Below, in pieces: positions 55,714 through 63,994 of a stretch of 64,000 bases of DNA (positions are counted from its first letter, which is position 1; each line of letters begins with the position of its first letter). Where the stretch lies: positions 124,001 to 188,000 of the forward strand of contig DAORDH010000002.1 in the NCBI GenBank assembly GCA_035345875.1, written 5' to 3'. The notes below the pieces were generated by a model, which ran no database searches, had not been told where the DNA came from, and saw nothing but the letters and a program-made list of their open reading frames with translations. The DNA comes from UBA2033 sp035345875 (GTDB lineage Bacteria; Spirochaetota; Leptospiria; Leptospirales; Leptospiraceae). The position numbers and the translations under genes were made by a program.

Positions 55714-56013
55714 AAATTACTTATTTTCAGTGAATTCGATGTAAGATTTTTTCACCACCGATAACTGAACGATGAAGACAAGATGGATAATTTTGAATTA
55801 TCGTATCTTTTATCGGTGTCCTCGGTGTTTATCGGTGGTAATCTTTTTAATTTTATGGAATAGTCGGGATCGGGAATAAAAATTACTTATTTTCAGTGAA
55901 TTCGATGTAAGATTTTTTCACCACCGATAACTGAACGATGAAGACAAGATGGATAATTTTGAATTATCGTATCTTTTATCGGTGTCCTCGGTGTTTATCG
56001 GTGGTAATCTTTT
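55673..56013. repeat. Perfect 166-bp tandem duplication carrying the dispersed repeat (copies D1 and D2)
   Basis: Two units, 55673-55838 and 55839-56004, are identical by eye. Each starts with TAATCTTTTT, contains the end of the lipoprotein gene (through GGGATCGGGAATAA) and one full dispersed repeat with ACCACCGA/TCGGTGGT ends (55754-55843 and 55920-56009). The short TAATCTTT at each junction suggests duplication by slippage or recombination at that word. The region separates convergent genes. Confidence 0.95.
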
Positions 56014-56039
56014 AAATTTTCTGTTATATCCAATTCACA

Positions 56040-56747
56040 TTATTTACTTAAATACATCTTTCTCTTTTTCTCAGGAAGTCTCTCGATCGCATATCGTAAC
56101 ATTGTGCGTGGCATTTTACTTTTATATGTATTTAAAAATTCTTCTAAAAGCTTAACATCTACTCTCTTTCCCATTTCCCTAAGCATCCAGCCAACAGCTT
56201 TGTGCATTAAATCTTCTTTGTCCTCTAAAAGCTCTTTAGAAATTGCAATTGTATCTTCCGATTCTCCATTTTGTAAAAATACAAAAGTAGCAATGATGGA
56301 ATTTCTTCTCTCCCAAAGATTTTTAGATTTTACAAGCTTATATAAAATGCTTCTATCCCTATCTAAAAGATAAGAGCCTAAGATCGTTCTAGAAGCTTCA
56401 TCCACTAAGTCCCAATTATTTACATATTGTAAATGTTTAATATAAAATTCATAAATTTCTTTTTTTAATTTTTCATCTGCTTTCTTATTGTGAAATTTTC
56501 TACCCAATATAAGAAGGGCAAGCAGTCTTTCTTCGTGAATCTTTGAGCGGATTAATGTTGTTAGCTCCTCAATCGAAATAAATTCAAACTCTTTTGCAAC
56601 CTTTCTAAGATTTGGAACTGTAATTCCGATAAAAATATCCCCTTCCCCATATTCTCCTTTTCCTGTTTTGAAATATCCTTGGAGAAATTTTGCTTTAGTT
56701 GGATTGGAAAGTTTCCCTAGTTGAGTTTGTATTTTTTCAATCGGCAT
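56040..56747 (-). CDS. AlkD-like DNA glycosylase (alkylation repair)
   Basis: The protein has 235 residues from ATG 56747; a TTG-led start three codons earlier is less likely. It is all-helical HEAT-like. MPIEKIQTQL, GVTVPNLRKVAKEF-like GITVPNLRKVAKEF, HEERLLALLIL, VNNWDLVDEASRTILG and SKNLWERRNSIIATF follow in the AlkD order, and HKAVGWMLREMGKR near the end is a family signature. AlkD removes N3- and N7-alkylated bases without base flipping; the Trp-Asp of NNWDLVD and the Trp-Arg of LWERR are the key residues and are present. It is a single gene, transcribed towards the tandem duplication. Confidence 0.93.
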   Translation of the reverse strand: MPIEKIQTQLGKLSNPTKAKFLQGYFKTGKGEYGEGDIFIGITVPNLRKVAKEFEFISIEELTTLIRSKIHEERLLALLILGRKFHNKKADEKLKKEIYEFYIKHLQYVNNWDLVDEASRTILGSYLLDRDRSILYKLVKSKNLWERRNSIIATFVFLQNGESEDTIAISKELLEDKEDLMHKAVGWMLREMGKRVDVKLLEEFLNTYKSKMPRTMLRYAIERLPEKKRKMYLSK

Positions 56748-57136
56748 AATACACAATTATTTCAAAGCGCTATAGATTCGAATCCATTTTTAAAAAATAA
56801 ATTACAAATTTAGAAGATAAATTATTTCTTTATTCTACTTCTCAACTTATCTTTTTTGTATAAATCATTGACTAACTGATATTACGCAAAAGATAAAAAT
56901 TTATTAAATCAATAAAAAAGAATATTAGATTACATTTCTCAAATGGATTAATAAATAAGCAGGTTTGCGTGGTTAGCTCAAGCGATGCACTGAGAGCTAG
57001 TCGAAGTGTTGCCGACAGGTAATGCTGTCAGCTTAAGGATTTTCAACCACATAGCTTGGCTTATTGTGAGCGTCAAGCGATGGGGGGAATGCACGAAGAC
57101 TCACTAAGTGAATAAATAATAAACCTTCTCTTTTCT

Positions 57137-57164
57137 TCGTGTTCTCTGTGCTCTTTGTGGTTAA
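57137..57164. repeat. Phased 9-base repeat, three steps
   Basis: TTCGTGTTC, TCTGTGCTC and TTTGTGGTTA follow each other directly, a 9-base version of the TCCGTG steps at 15659 and 44751. Confidence 0.7.
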
Positions 57165-57181
57165 TTCTTTTTTATTTCTCT

Positions 57182-57239
57182 TAAGTTGATAGCATTGGCC
57201 GAAAGGCTCCCTCTCTCAACTTACTCGCTCATGCGTAAG
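57182..57239 (+). promoter_or_regulatory. Stem-loop with alternative pairing upstream of DUF1801 gene
   Basis: TAAGTTGA (57182-57189) pairs with TCAACTTA (57216-57223) around an inner GCC-GAAA-GGC tetraloop hairpin (57198-57207). The CTTAC at 57220-57224 can instead pair with GTAAG at 57235-57239. The two structures exclude each other, as in attenuators. It lies 100-160 bases before the start at 57341. Function is inference. Confidence 0.35.
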
Positions 57240-57340
57240 TAGAGTTACGAATATATAATTCTCTTTTTTGGTTTACTCATCAACTTTTCCCTTGCATTCT
57301 AGATATAGTAAATAGAAAAAAGTCATAGAGAGGAAATAAT

Positions 57341-57769
57341 ATGGCCGAAATAAAAACAAAATCTATCACAAAAGATGTATCAGAATTTATCAACGAAATA
57401 GAAGATGAAGCAAAAAGAAAAGATGCTCTGACACTTTTAAAAATCTTCAAAGCGGTTACTCGCAAGAAACCCAAACTTTGGTCAAATGGAACCATTGGAT
57501 TCGGAGAATACCATTATAAATCGGAACGAAGCAGTCAAGAAGGAGATTGGATGGCGACAGGCTTTTCTTCTCGAAAAACAAACTTAACGATCTACATCAT
57601 GTCAGGTGTAAAAAAATATCCAGCTCTCTTAAAAAAATTAGGCAAACACAAAGTAAGCGGCGGCTCCTGTATTTATATTAAAAAGACAGACGATATAGAC
57701 TTAAGCATCTTAAAGGAATTAATCAAAGTATCCATTTCTGATTTAGGAAAAACTTATAAAATTAAATAA
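57341..57769 (+). CDS. DUF1801 domain protein
   Basis: The 142-residue protein has an N-terminal helical part (VSEFINEIEDEAKRKDALTLLKIFK), then PKLWSNGTIGFGEYHYKS, and a C-terminal IYIMSGVKKYPALLKKLGKHKVSGGSCIYIKKTDDIDLSILKELI. These are the DUF1801 domain's sheet and helix. It belongs to a different subgroup from the protein at 10057-10410, which is shorter at the front. The role is unknown. AGAGG lies seven bases before the ATG. It converges with the CPBP gene. Confidence 0.85.
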   Translation: MAEIKTKSITKDVSEFINEIEDEAKRKDALTLLKIFKAVTRKKPKLWSNGTIGFGEYHYKSERSSQEGDWMATGFSSRKTNLTIYIMSGVKKYPALLKKLGKHKVSGGSCIYIKKTDDIDLSILKELIKVSISDLGKTYKIK

Positions 57770-57832
57770 AGTAATCCGTGAAGGTTTTCCTTTTTACAAT
57801 TTGCCAAGACTAATTTAGAATCAAAAACATTA

Positions 57833-58483
57833 TTACTTTAGAGACCATTTTCCAGTATGCTTTGCATGTTCACGGAACTTTTTACTATTGATGATCCCTA
57901 GGAATAAAACCAGACAAATAAAGCTCGCTTGAATAGAAGCTTCCACTCCAAAATTTCCGCCAGTGATGAGTTCATTTCCCAAAAGCTTAATTTCAAATAA
58001 ACTTCCAAAGCTTTTAGTTCCAGATGTAGGTGTTCCGAAAATTGCCATTTGTATAAGATTCCAAGCAAAATGTAAGCCAATCACAAATGGTAAGCTATTT
58101 GTATATGTATATAGAACAGGAAGTAAAATACCAGCCTGAACCATGATACTCAAAATGGAAAAGAAGGAAACATGATCGTTAAATGTATGGAGGATTCCAA
58201 AGACTAAAGCACTGGCGGAAACGGCAATTTTCCATCCATACCGAGATAGAACAGAACGATAGATGAAACGTCTAAAAATAAACTCCTCTAATACAGCAGC
58301 CAACAATGCTGCCATCACAGAGGGAATAATTACTTCTGGCGAATTTATTTTATTAATTTCAATTTTTGCAAAAGCCCAGATAAATGAAAATGTAAAAATC
58401 TGTAAACCAAAACCAAAAAGAATTCCAAAGAAAAAACTCATTGGGTTAATTTTGCGGATCATATTTTTAAAGAAGAGAAACAT
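57833..58483 (-). CDS. CPBP-family intramembrane metalloprotease
   Basis: This 216-residue membrane protein has about six helices. The family's metal-binding motifs are present: LEEFIFRRFIYR (Glu-Glu and Arg), FGILHTFND (His) and IGLHFAWNLIQ (His). CPBP (Rce1/Abi) proteins cleave membrane-near peptides and often handle prenylated proteins or bacteriocin immunity. The length is slightly short but complete. Several starts are possible: Met8 and Met15 follow the first. Nothing nearby gives a substrate. It converges with the DUF1801 gene. Confidence 0.88.
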   Translation of the reverse strand: MFLFFKNMIRKINPMSFFFGILFGFGLQIFTFSFIWAFAKIEINKINSPEVIIPSVMAALLAAVLEEFIFRRFIYRSVLSRYGWKIAVSASALVFGILHTFNDHVSFFSILSIMVQAGILLPVLYTYTNSLPFVIGLHFAWNLIQMAIFGTPTSGTKSFGSLFEIKLLGNELITGGNFGVEASIQASFICLVLFLGIINSKKFREHAKHTGKWSLK

Positions 58484-58737
58484 ATTTTTCCAAAAGTAAT
58501 TTATAAATTTATCTATCTGATGCCGAATTTTTAGTCAAGGATATTTATAGTTCTATCATTAGAAAAATCTGAGACAGATTATATCTCTCTAGCGGCTATC
58601 GCCTAATTTAAATTCTTTTCACTCTCATATTTCTATGTTAGCTATCAAGCGCTAGTGACTTCTTTACTTCTGCCTATTTGCGTAAAATGAATACTCGCAC
58701 ATTTCTAGATTTACTATCAATATCCTTTACAATTTGT

Positions 58738-59328
58738 TTATTTATGCTCTTCCCATAAACATTCAGTTACTTCAATATTTGTAAAAATTGCTTTAAATGA
58801 GTTATTCTTTGGGGAGCAAGCGAGCAAACCAATACGAATATCCTCGGTCGCATCAAACAAATGAAAAATTCTTAGTTGTTTAAATATTTTTCCATCAACT
58901 GAATTCTCTATACAAAAATCATTTTCTCTCCTACTGATTCGATACCACATAGATTTGTAGTTTGTTTCCAATTCTGTAGTAGCCCAGTCAGAGTATCCGT
59001 TATTCGTAACAACACTTCCGAGCCAGGAAGAATTTTTATTTCGAAATTCAATCCCTGCTTTTACCCAATTATTAGAATTTTGATAGATTGCGATTCCACA
59101 TTGATCAAATAGCTCTGAATACTCAAACTCTGTTTTTACAGTAAAAGTGAAATATTTTTCCTTTGCTGTCACATAAACTATATGAGCATTGTCATTTTGA
59201 AATCCATAATAAGTCTTTTGCCATAAATCCGTATTTGGTTCAGTTATGATCTCGATTCTTTCTTCTGTAACAGTAAAATTCTTAGGTTTACAAAACCATT
59301 GTAAATTGTTAGTATTAAATTTAAACAT
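58738..59328 (-). CDS. DUF1349 (concanavalin-like) protein
   Basis: The 196-residue cytoplasmic protein starts at ATG 59328, chosen because GAGGAGGAG lies about ten bases upstream; a start seven codons earlier would put that site in the gene. LQWFCKPKNFTVTEE, TDLWQKTYYGFQNDNAHIV, FDQCGIAIYQNSNNWVKAGIE, SDWATTELE and MWYRISRRENDF are the DUF1349 order, a jelly-roll fold of YgaD-like proteins. One yeast relative regulates enolase, but bacterial members have no proven role. It lies next to a long non-coding stretch. Confidence 0.9.
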   Translation of the reverse strand: MFKFNTNNLQWFCKPKNFTVTEERIEIITEPNTDLWQKTYYGFQNDNAHIVYVTAKEKYFTFTVKTEFEYSELFDQCGIAIYQNSNNWVKAGIEFRNKNSSWLGSVVTNNGYSDWATTELETNYKSMWYRISRRENDFCIENSVDGKIFKQLRIFHLFDATEDIRIGLLACSPKNNSFKAIFTNIEVTECLWEEHK

Positions 59329-60519
59329 AAAAGAAAATCTCCTCCTCATCTATAAATTCATTCATTTCGCTTATCGTTTTTATATTAAGCATCTAGTATA
59401 ATCTAGAACTCTCCACTTTTGTATCGAATATGACTTTATACGTAAATACTTTTTTCCACTCAATATAAAGGATTGATTTCTCCAAAAGAAAATGGATATA
59501 GAATCATTCCTATCTTGTGGGGTTCTTTTGAGTCTCTACAATCCCCAAATATTAGTTTCTTTCTTACACTCATCGAGTTTATAGATAGCAATTGCATAAC
59601 CGATCAAATAGGCATCCCTTTCTGTTTTCAATTCCTCTTTAGTTCTGTTACTGGACTATCTTTTATGCTAACATAATAAATGGAGCAAATCTAATTTCGA
59701 TTCCATTTTGTCCTTATCCAAAAGAAAAACCCTGCACACCATTTATAAATCTCTCTATACGAGTCTTAGTAAAACCATGATTGCAATCAGCATTGTAGAA
59801 TACCAAAGATAAACAAAGAATCATAAACTTTAATCCTAGCGACTGTCGTCTTTTCCTCACTCTATTCATTTTTCTATAATCCCATTTAAAATTTTATTTG
59901 GAGGATTCCATTAATTCTCCAGAATAGAAATGATATTCTGACAAACTTGCAAGTGGAATTGAGTATACCCATTCTAATTACGTTATGCTCCATTCCATAA
60001 AAAATTGAGTTATTTTCATAATAAGTCTATTTTCAGGCTACAAATCTGGAATTGGGATATATGGAAAATCAGCAGTTTTCGTTTCTTTCGAGATTTCGAA
60101 GACAACAGATTCAAACCGAATGAAATTTGGTCTGATCCAATTTAGATACTAAGTCTGATACGAAATTTTCTATAATAAGAAAATCCATTTATGCTCTTGT
60201 AAATTTCAATTGTAGATAAATTTTATAGAGATAATTTAGTAGAAACCAAGCCAGAAATAAATTAGTAATTTAGAATATTCTAATTTATTAATAGTGACTA
60301 TCGCATATTTCCGATTGCATTCTACTTGTTCCCAAAAATAGAATTTCCATTCCATTTATTGAAACAACTAAGAAAAAGTCTGATTTTACTCATACGCATT
60401 TACAAACAAATTAGGATGTTTTATAGAAGTGGTTTCGAATTGAATAAAACTAATTAAATTTGATTGCAAAACTATTCAGTAGAATAAAAATTCATTCCTA
60501 AATAGGACTTGGGGGAAAT
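59329..60519. other. Non-coding region of 1.2 kb upstream of the ankyrin-AAA+ gene
   Basis: No convincing gene is present on either strand; short frames such as 59473-59676 have no ribosome site and random-looking content. It is uniformly AT-rich, and I see no strong hairpins or known repeats, apart from short internal words. It may contain decayed genes or a long regulatory region. The stretch ends with GGGGGAAAT, the ribosome site of the next gene. Confidence 0.5.
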
Positions 60520-62781
60520 ATGGGAGATAACAACAATCTGGATCTGCCAGATACATTTAATGAAACAGTAGAAAAACTACGAAAAAAATTAATCACTGCT
60601 GTAGATACCGGTAATCTTGCAGATGTTAAAGCAATTCTTGAAACAGGGATTACTCCCAATTTCCAACTTCCCGATATTGCATCTCCCATAAATTATGCAG
60701 CTGCAAGAAGTTCACATGATATACTCGAACTTCTTCTCAAACATGGATCAAATCCAAACTTTACAACTTCCGGACCTGTTACTACTCTCGGACAGGCTTG
60801 CAAAACGGGAAGACTCGATATGGTAAACACTCTTCTCAGTTGGGGAGCTGTGGTAGATGGATATTCAGCTGAACATAAAAAAACTTCTTTGATGATTGCT
60901 GCTGAAATGGGAAGGAAGGATATTGTCGATAGTCTCCTTGCTGCCAAAGCAGATCCCAATTTTAAAGACAAGACAGGATTCACAGCATACGACTATGCAC
61001 AAAAGAATAACCATAGCTCTATCGTATCCCTTCTTGCTCCGCTGACAAGAGGAGTAAAGTTAGACGATAGCTTAAAAGTCACTGAGTCCGATCTGATAGG
61101 TCAAGAGATGGCGAAGACTGCTCTGAAACAAGTTCTTGCTATGGTAAAAGTGAACGAGGAGAGGAAAAAAAACTCTTTGCCAGTTTTCAAAGTAAACCTC
61201 CACGCAGTTTTTTCTGGCAACTCAGGAACTGGAAAAACGACATTCGCCAGATACTATGCGGATGAAATCAAAAAAATTGGAATACTACCAAAGGCTCATC
61301 TAGTTGAAGTCTCAAGAGTAGACCTTGTGGGAGAATACATTGGTCAGTCAGCTCCACGCACTTCTGCAATTATAGAAAAAGCTCGTGGAGGTATTCTATT
61401 TATTGATGAGGCATATTCCTTAAAAGTAGATAAAAACGATACGCTTGGTCAAGAAAGTATCAATACGTTAATAAAATATATGGAAGATTATCGAGATGAA
61501 TTAGTGATAATTCTTGCAGGCTACACTGATATGATGAGAAGTTTTCTAGATCTGAATCCCGGCTTAAAAAGTAGAATTCCTAATATTGTTCCATTTGAAG
61601 ATTTCTCAGATGAACAAATCGGAATCTTATTCGACAATCTTTGCTCCAAACACGAAATGAATATTAGCAAAGAAGACAGAACCTTTGCCATTGAACAAAT
61701 TCTAATTAAAAAACGAGGAAAGGGTTTTGGAAATGCAAGAGAAGTAAGAAACGTTTTCGAAAGAGCAGTAGCGCAACATTGCATTCGACTAAACAACCTA
61801 GAGCCAGGGAAGATTACAAAAGAGAACTTACAGAAATTTATTTATAGCGATATTACAGCCGATCCAAATGATGAGGGAGGTTCTGAGATTGCTTTATTGC
61901 CTCCTGTTGATCCAAGACAAAATCCGAAATCGGCAATTTATAAATTACATGCGTTACGCGGCATGGAAGAAATAAAAAAAGAAGTTCAGGCTATGGCAGA
62001 TTATATCCGGATTCGTAAACTCCGAAAAGGTGCTTCCTCTTCTCGCGGTTTGCAGTTGCATTTGATATTTACCGGAAATCCCGGCACAGGTAAAACGACA
62101 GTTGCGCGATTGATCGGAGATATTTATCGGGAGCTGGGAGTTTTGCCAAGTGGACATCTAGTGGAAGTAGATCGTTCGGGGCTCATAGGTGGATATCTTG
62201 GTCAAACTGCAATCAAGACAAAAGATTGTATAGAAGATGCTCGTGGAGGAATTCTTTTTGTAGATGAAGCCTATTCTCTTTTTACTGAGGCAAGCTCGGA
62301 AGATATGTATGCAAGAGAGGCAGTCAATACCCTACTCAAATACATGGAAGATTACCGCGACGAACTTGTGGTAATTTTTGCGGGTTACCAAGAGCCCATG
62401 GATAAACTAATGGCTTCAAGTCCAGGACTTCTCGGTCGGTTTAGTAAAACGTTAGTCTTTCCTAATTTTACAGACGAAGAGTTAAGTGGTATTTGTTATG
62501 ATATTTGTAAAAATGACGGCTATGAATTAAGTGAGGCTGCTCATAATAAACTAATTTCACAACTTCTAGAACGAAAAGAGAAAGACAGTGAATTTGCCAA
62601 TGCGAGAACCGTGCGTAACATTCTAGAACAGGCTTTTAAAAATCAAGCACAGAGAATAATCTCACTCAGTCCACGTGATTTGATGAACAGAAAAACCCTG
62701 GATACAATCGAAGAATCAGATATTGGGAATTTTACTTTATCGAACTTCAATCAAGTGAAAAGAGTCGGTTTTTCCTTCTAG
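60520..62781 (+). CDS. Ankyrin plus double CbbX/SpoVK-type AAA+ ATPase
   Basis: This 753-residue cytoplasmic protein has three to four ankyrin repeats at about 20-170 (ADVKAILETGITPNF, DILELLLKHGSNPNF, DIVDSLLAAKADPNF). AAA+ domain 1 spans about 190-430, with Walker A GNSGTGKT at 233-240 and Walker B LFIDEAYS near 294-301. AAA+ domain 2 spans about 470-735, with GNPGTGKT at 519-526 and LFVDEAYS near 579-586. Each has VGEYIGQ or GGYLGQT, a CbbX-type pore loop, and YMEDYRDELV. CbbX, SpoVK and EccA relatives form hexamers that remodel protein complexes. The ankyrins would choose targets. GGGGGAAAT precedes the start. It is a solitary gene. Confidence 0.93.
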   Translation: MGDNNNLDLPDTFNETVEKLRKKLITAVDTGNLADVKAILETGITPNFQLPDIASPINYAAARSSHDILELLLKHGSNPNFTTSGPVTTLGQACKTGRLDMVNTLLSWGAVVDGYSAEHKKTSLMIAAEMGRKDIVDSLLAAKADPNFKDKTGFTAYDYAQKNNHSSIVSLLAPLTRGVKLDDSLKVTESDLIGQEMAKTALKQVLAMVKVNEERKKNSLPVFKVNLHAVFSGNSGTGKTTFARYYADEIKKIGILPKAHLVEVSRVDLVGEYIGQSAPRTSAIIEKARGGILFIDEAYSLKVDKNDTLGQESINTLIKYMEDYRDELVIILAGYTDMMRSFLDLNPGLKSRIPNIVPFEDFSDEQIGILFDNLCSKHEMNISKEDRTFAIEQILIKKRGKGFGNAREVRNVFERAVAQHCIRLNNLEPGKITKENLQKFIYSDITADPNDEGGSEIALLPPVDPRQNPKSAIYKLHALRGMEEIKKEVQAMADYIRIRKLRKGASSSRGLQLHLIFTGNPGTGKTTVARLIGDIYRELGVLPSGHLVEVDRSGLIGGYLGQTAIKTKDCIEDARGGILFVDEAYSLFTEASSEDMYAREAVNTLLKYMEDYRDELVVIFAGYQEPMDKLMASSPGLLGRFSKTLVFPNFTDEELSGICYDICKNDGYELSEAAHNKLISQLLERKEKDSEFANARTVRNILEQAFKNQAQRIISLSPRDLMNRKTLDTIEESDIGNFTLSNFNQVKRVGFSF

Positions 62782-63021
62782 CGACTATCGGTTAGTTTCT
62801 GCACCCTTTTCGTTACATTTGCGGATATTTAAAATTAGCCGTTTATAAGAAAAGATAATTTTTATTTTGAAATATTTTTAATATCCCAACTACTATTGAG
62901 TCCAGGATGATAGTTAAAAATTAACAAGAAATGATTGAGGATATAAATAGTGGTATAGTCGAATAATTATTTTCTATACATATAAATAATTAAGGAATTA
63001 AGTGGATATTAGGAGTTTTTA

Positions 63022-63258
63022 ATGGGAGAATTTGCTGATTTAAGAAATTCATCTTTTGAATACTTGATAGATTTATTAAAAAGTTCTTTAGATAATAATG
63101 ATTATTCTAAAGAGGATATTGAAAAACTTTTAGAAATGAGTAAAGATGAATTATATTCAATTACACTTCCAGCAGCTTATGATGAAGTTTTACAAAATAA
63201 ATGGCTTGATGAAGCCATTTCAATTATACATAGTAATTATTTAATATTACAAGGGTAA
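63022..63258 (+). CDS. Small acidic protein preceding the HEPN/MNT pair
   Basis: The 78-residue acidic, helical protein has DLRNSSFEYLIDLLKSSLDN, EDIEKLLEMSKDELYSIT and a C-terminal DEVLQNKWLDEAISIIHSN. No known domain was found. AGGAG lies six bases before ATG 63022, and only four bases separate its stop from the HEPN gene, so the three genes form one operon. It might be a third component, for example a regulator or second antitoxin, but nothing in the sequence shows this. Confidence 0.65.
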   Translation: MGEFADLRNSSFEYLIDLLKSSLDNNDYSKEDIEKLLEMSKDELYSITLPAAYDEVLQNKWLDEAISIIHSNYLILQG

Positions 63259-63262
63259 TAAA

Positions 63263-63658
63263 ATGAACCAAGATATAAGATGGAAACAAAGATATAGTAA
63301 TTTTAAAAAAGCATACGATCAACTTACCGAATTTATGGAAGTTTCTGAATTGAATAAGTTTGAAGTCCAAGGGCTTATACAATGTTTTGAATATACTTTT
63401 GAACTTTCTTGGAAGACTTTAAAAGACTATTTAGAACACGAAGGATATGATGTTAAAACGCCAAGAGAAGTCATAAAAAAAGCATATCAAGTCAATATTA
63501 TAGAAGATGGTGTAATTTGGTTGGATGCGTTGGAAAAAAGAAATTTAATGTCACATACATACAATGAACAAACTACTTTACAAACAAAAGAATTAATCAC
63601 CTCAAAATATTATCAAATGATTAAAAAGCTTGTTGAATATTTTTCTAAAATTGAATAA
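63263..63658 (+). CDS. hepT: HEPN toxin, HI0074 (nucleotidyltransferase substrate-binding) family
   Basis: The 131-residue helical protein has the HI0074 family layout: RWKQRYSNFKKAYDQL, LIQCFEYTFELSWKTLKDYL, TPREVIKKAYQ and KRNLMSHTYNE. The last contains Arg93-x4-His98-x-Tyr100, the RX4HXY motif. In characterised HEPN/MNT pairs, Arg and His make up the RNase site and the Tyr is polyAMPylated by the MNT antitoxin. It lies four bases after the small protein gene and nine bases before the nucleotidyltransferase gene, in the usual toxin-first order. Confidence 0.9.
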   Translation: MNQDIRWKQRYSNFKKAYDQLTEFMEVSELNKFEVQGLIQCFEYTFELSWKTLKDYLEHEGYDVKTPREVIKKAYQVNIIEDGVIWLDALEKRNLMSHTYNEQTTLQTKELITSKYYQMIKKLVEYFSKIE

Positions 63659-63667
63659 ATTAATATT

Positions 63668-63994
63668 ATGAAATATGGCTTATCAAAAACTGATTTAGAA
63701 CTTATTGTTAAATATTTTAACAATAAGCGAGAGATAGAAAAAGCTGTTCTGTTTGGTTCAAGAGCTAAAGGAAACTTTAAACAGGGTTCTGATATAGATA
63801 TCGCTTTATTTGGAGAAAAGATAACTTTTGATACAATAACTTCTATAAATTACTATTTAAATGAAGAAAGCCCGATGATTTATTTTTTTGATATTCTTGA
63901 TTATAAAAGCATCGAGTCAAAAGAACTAAAAGACCATATAGATAGAGTTGGTATTGAAATATATAACAAAAATAAAGAATTGATTCTTACCTAA
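63668..63994 (+). CDS. mntA: MNT-type nucleotidyltransferase antitoxin
   Basis: The 108-residue minimal nucleotidyltransferase has the signature GSRAKGNFKQGSDIDIAL, with Gly30-Ser31 and Asp42-x-Asp44 for metal and ATP, and a third acidic position in FFDILDY. Antitoxins of this group transfer AMP to the HEPN toxin's tyrosine. The sequence is full length, with TAA at 63992-63994, six bases from the window's edge. Its start has a weak ribosome site, so coupling to the toxin gene is likely. Confidence 0.92.
   Translation: MKYGLSKTDLELIVKYFNNKREIEKAVLFGSRAKGNFKQGSDIDIALFGEKITFDTITSINYYLNEESPMIYFFDILDYKSIESKELKDHIDRVGIEIYNKNKELILT

Larger units (their letters stand above)
56748..57340. other. Intergenic region between divergent genes, rich in hairpins and repeats
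   Basis: No gene was found in 593 bases. From left to right it holds AT-rich DNA to 56960, then a higher-G+C stretch with GCACTGAGAGCTAGTCGAAG (56987-57006), a REP-like inverted motif, and a GACAG/CTGTC hairpin. A phased motif lies at 57137-57164 and a GAAA-capped stem-loop at 57182-57223. The gene at 57341 starts after AGAGGAAATAAT. Confidence 0.6.

Noticed and set aside
56960..57060. Possible tRNA or small stable RNA because of several short stems and higher G+C
   Set aside because: No cloverleaf, no TTCGANNC arm and no CCA-type end; better explained by REP-like repeats.
59473..59676. A 67-residue plus-strand frame in the long non-coding region
   Set aside because: No ribosome site, no recognisable domain, and random-looking sequence.
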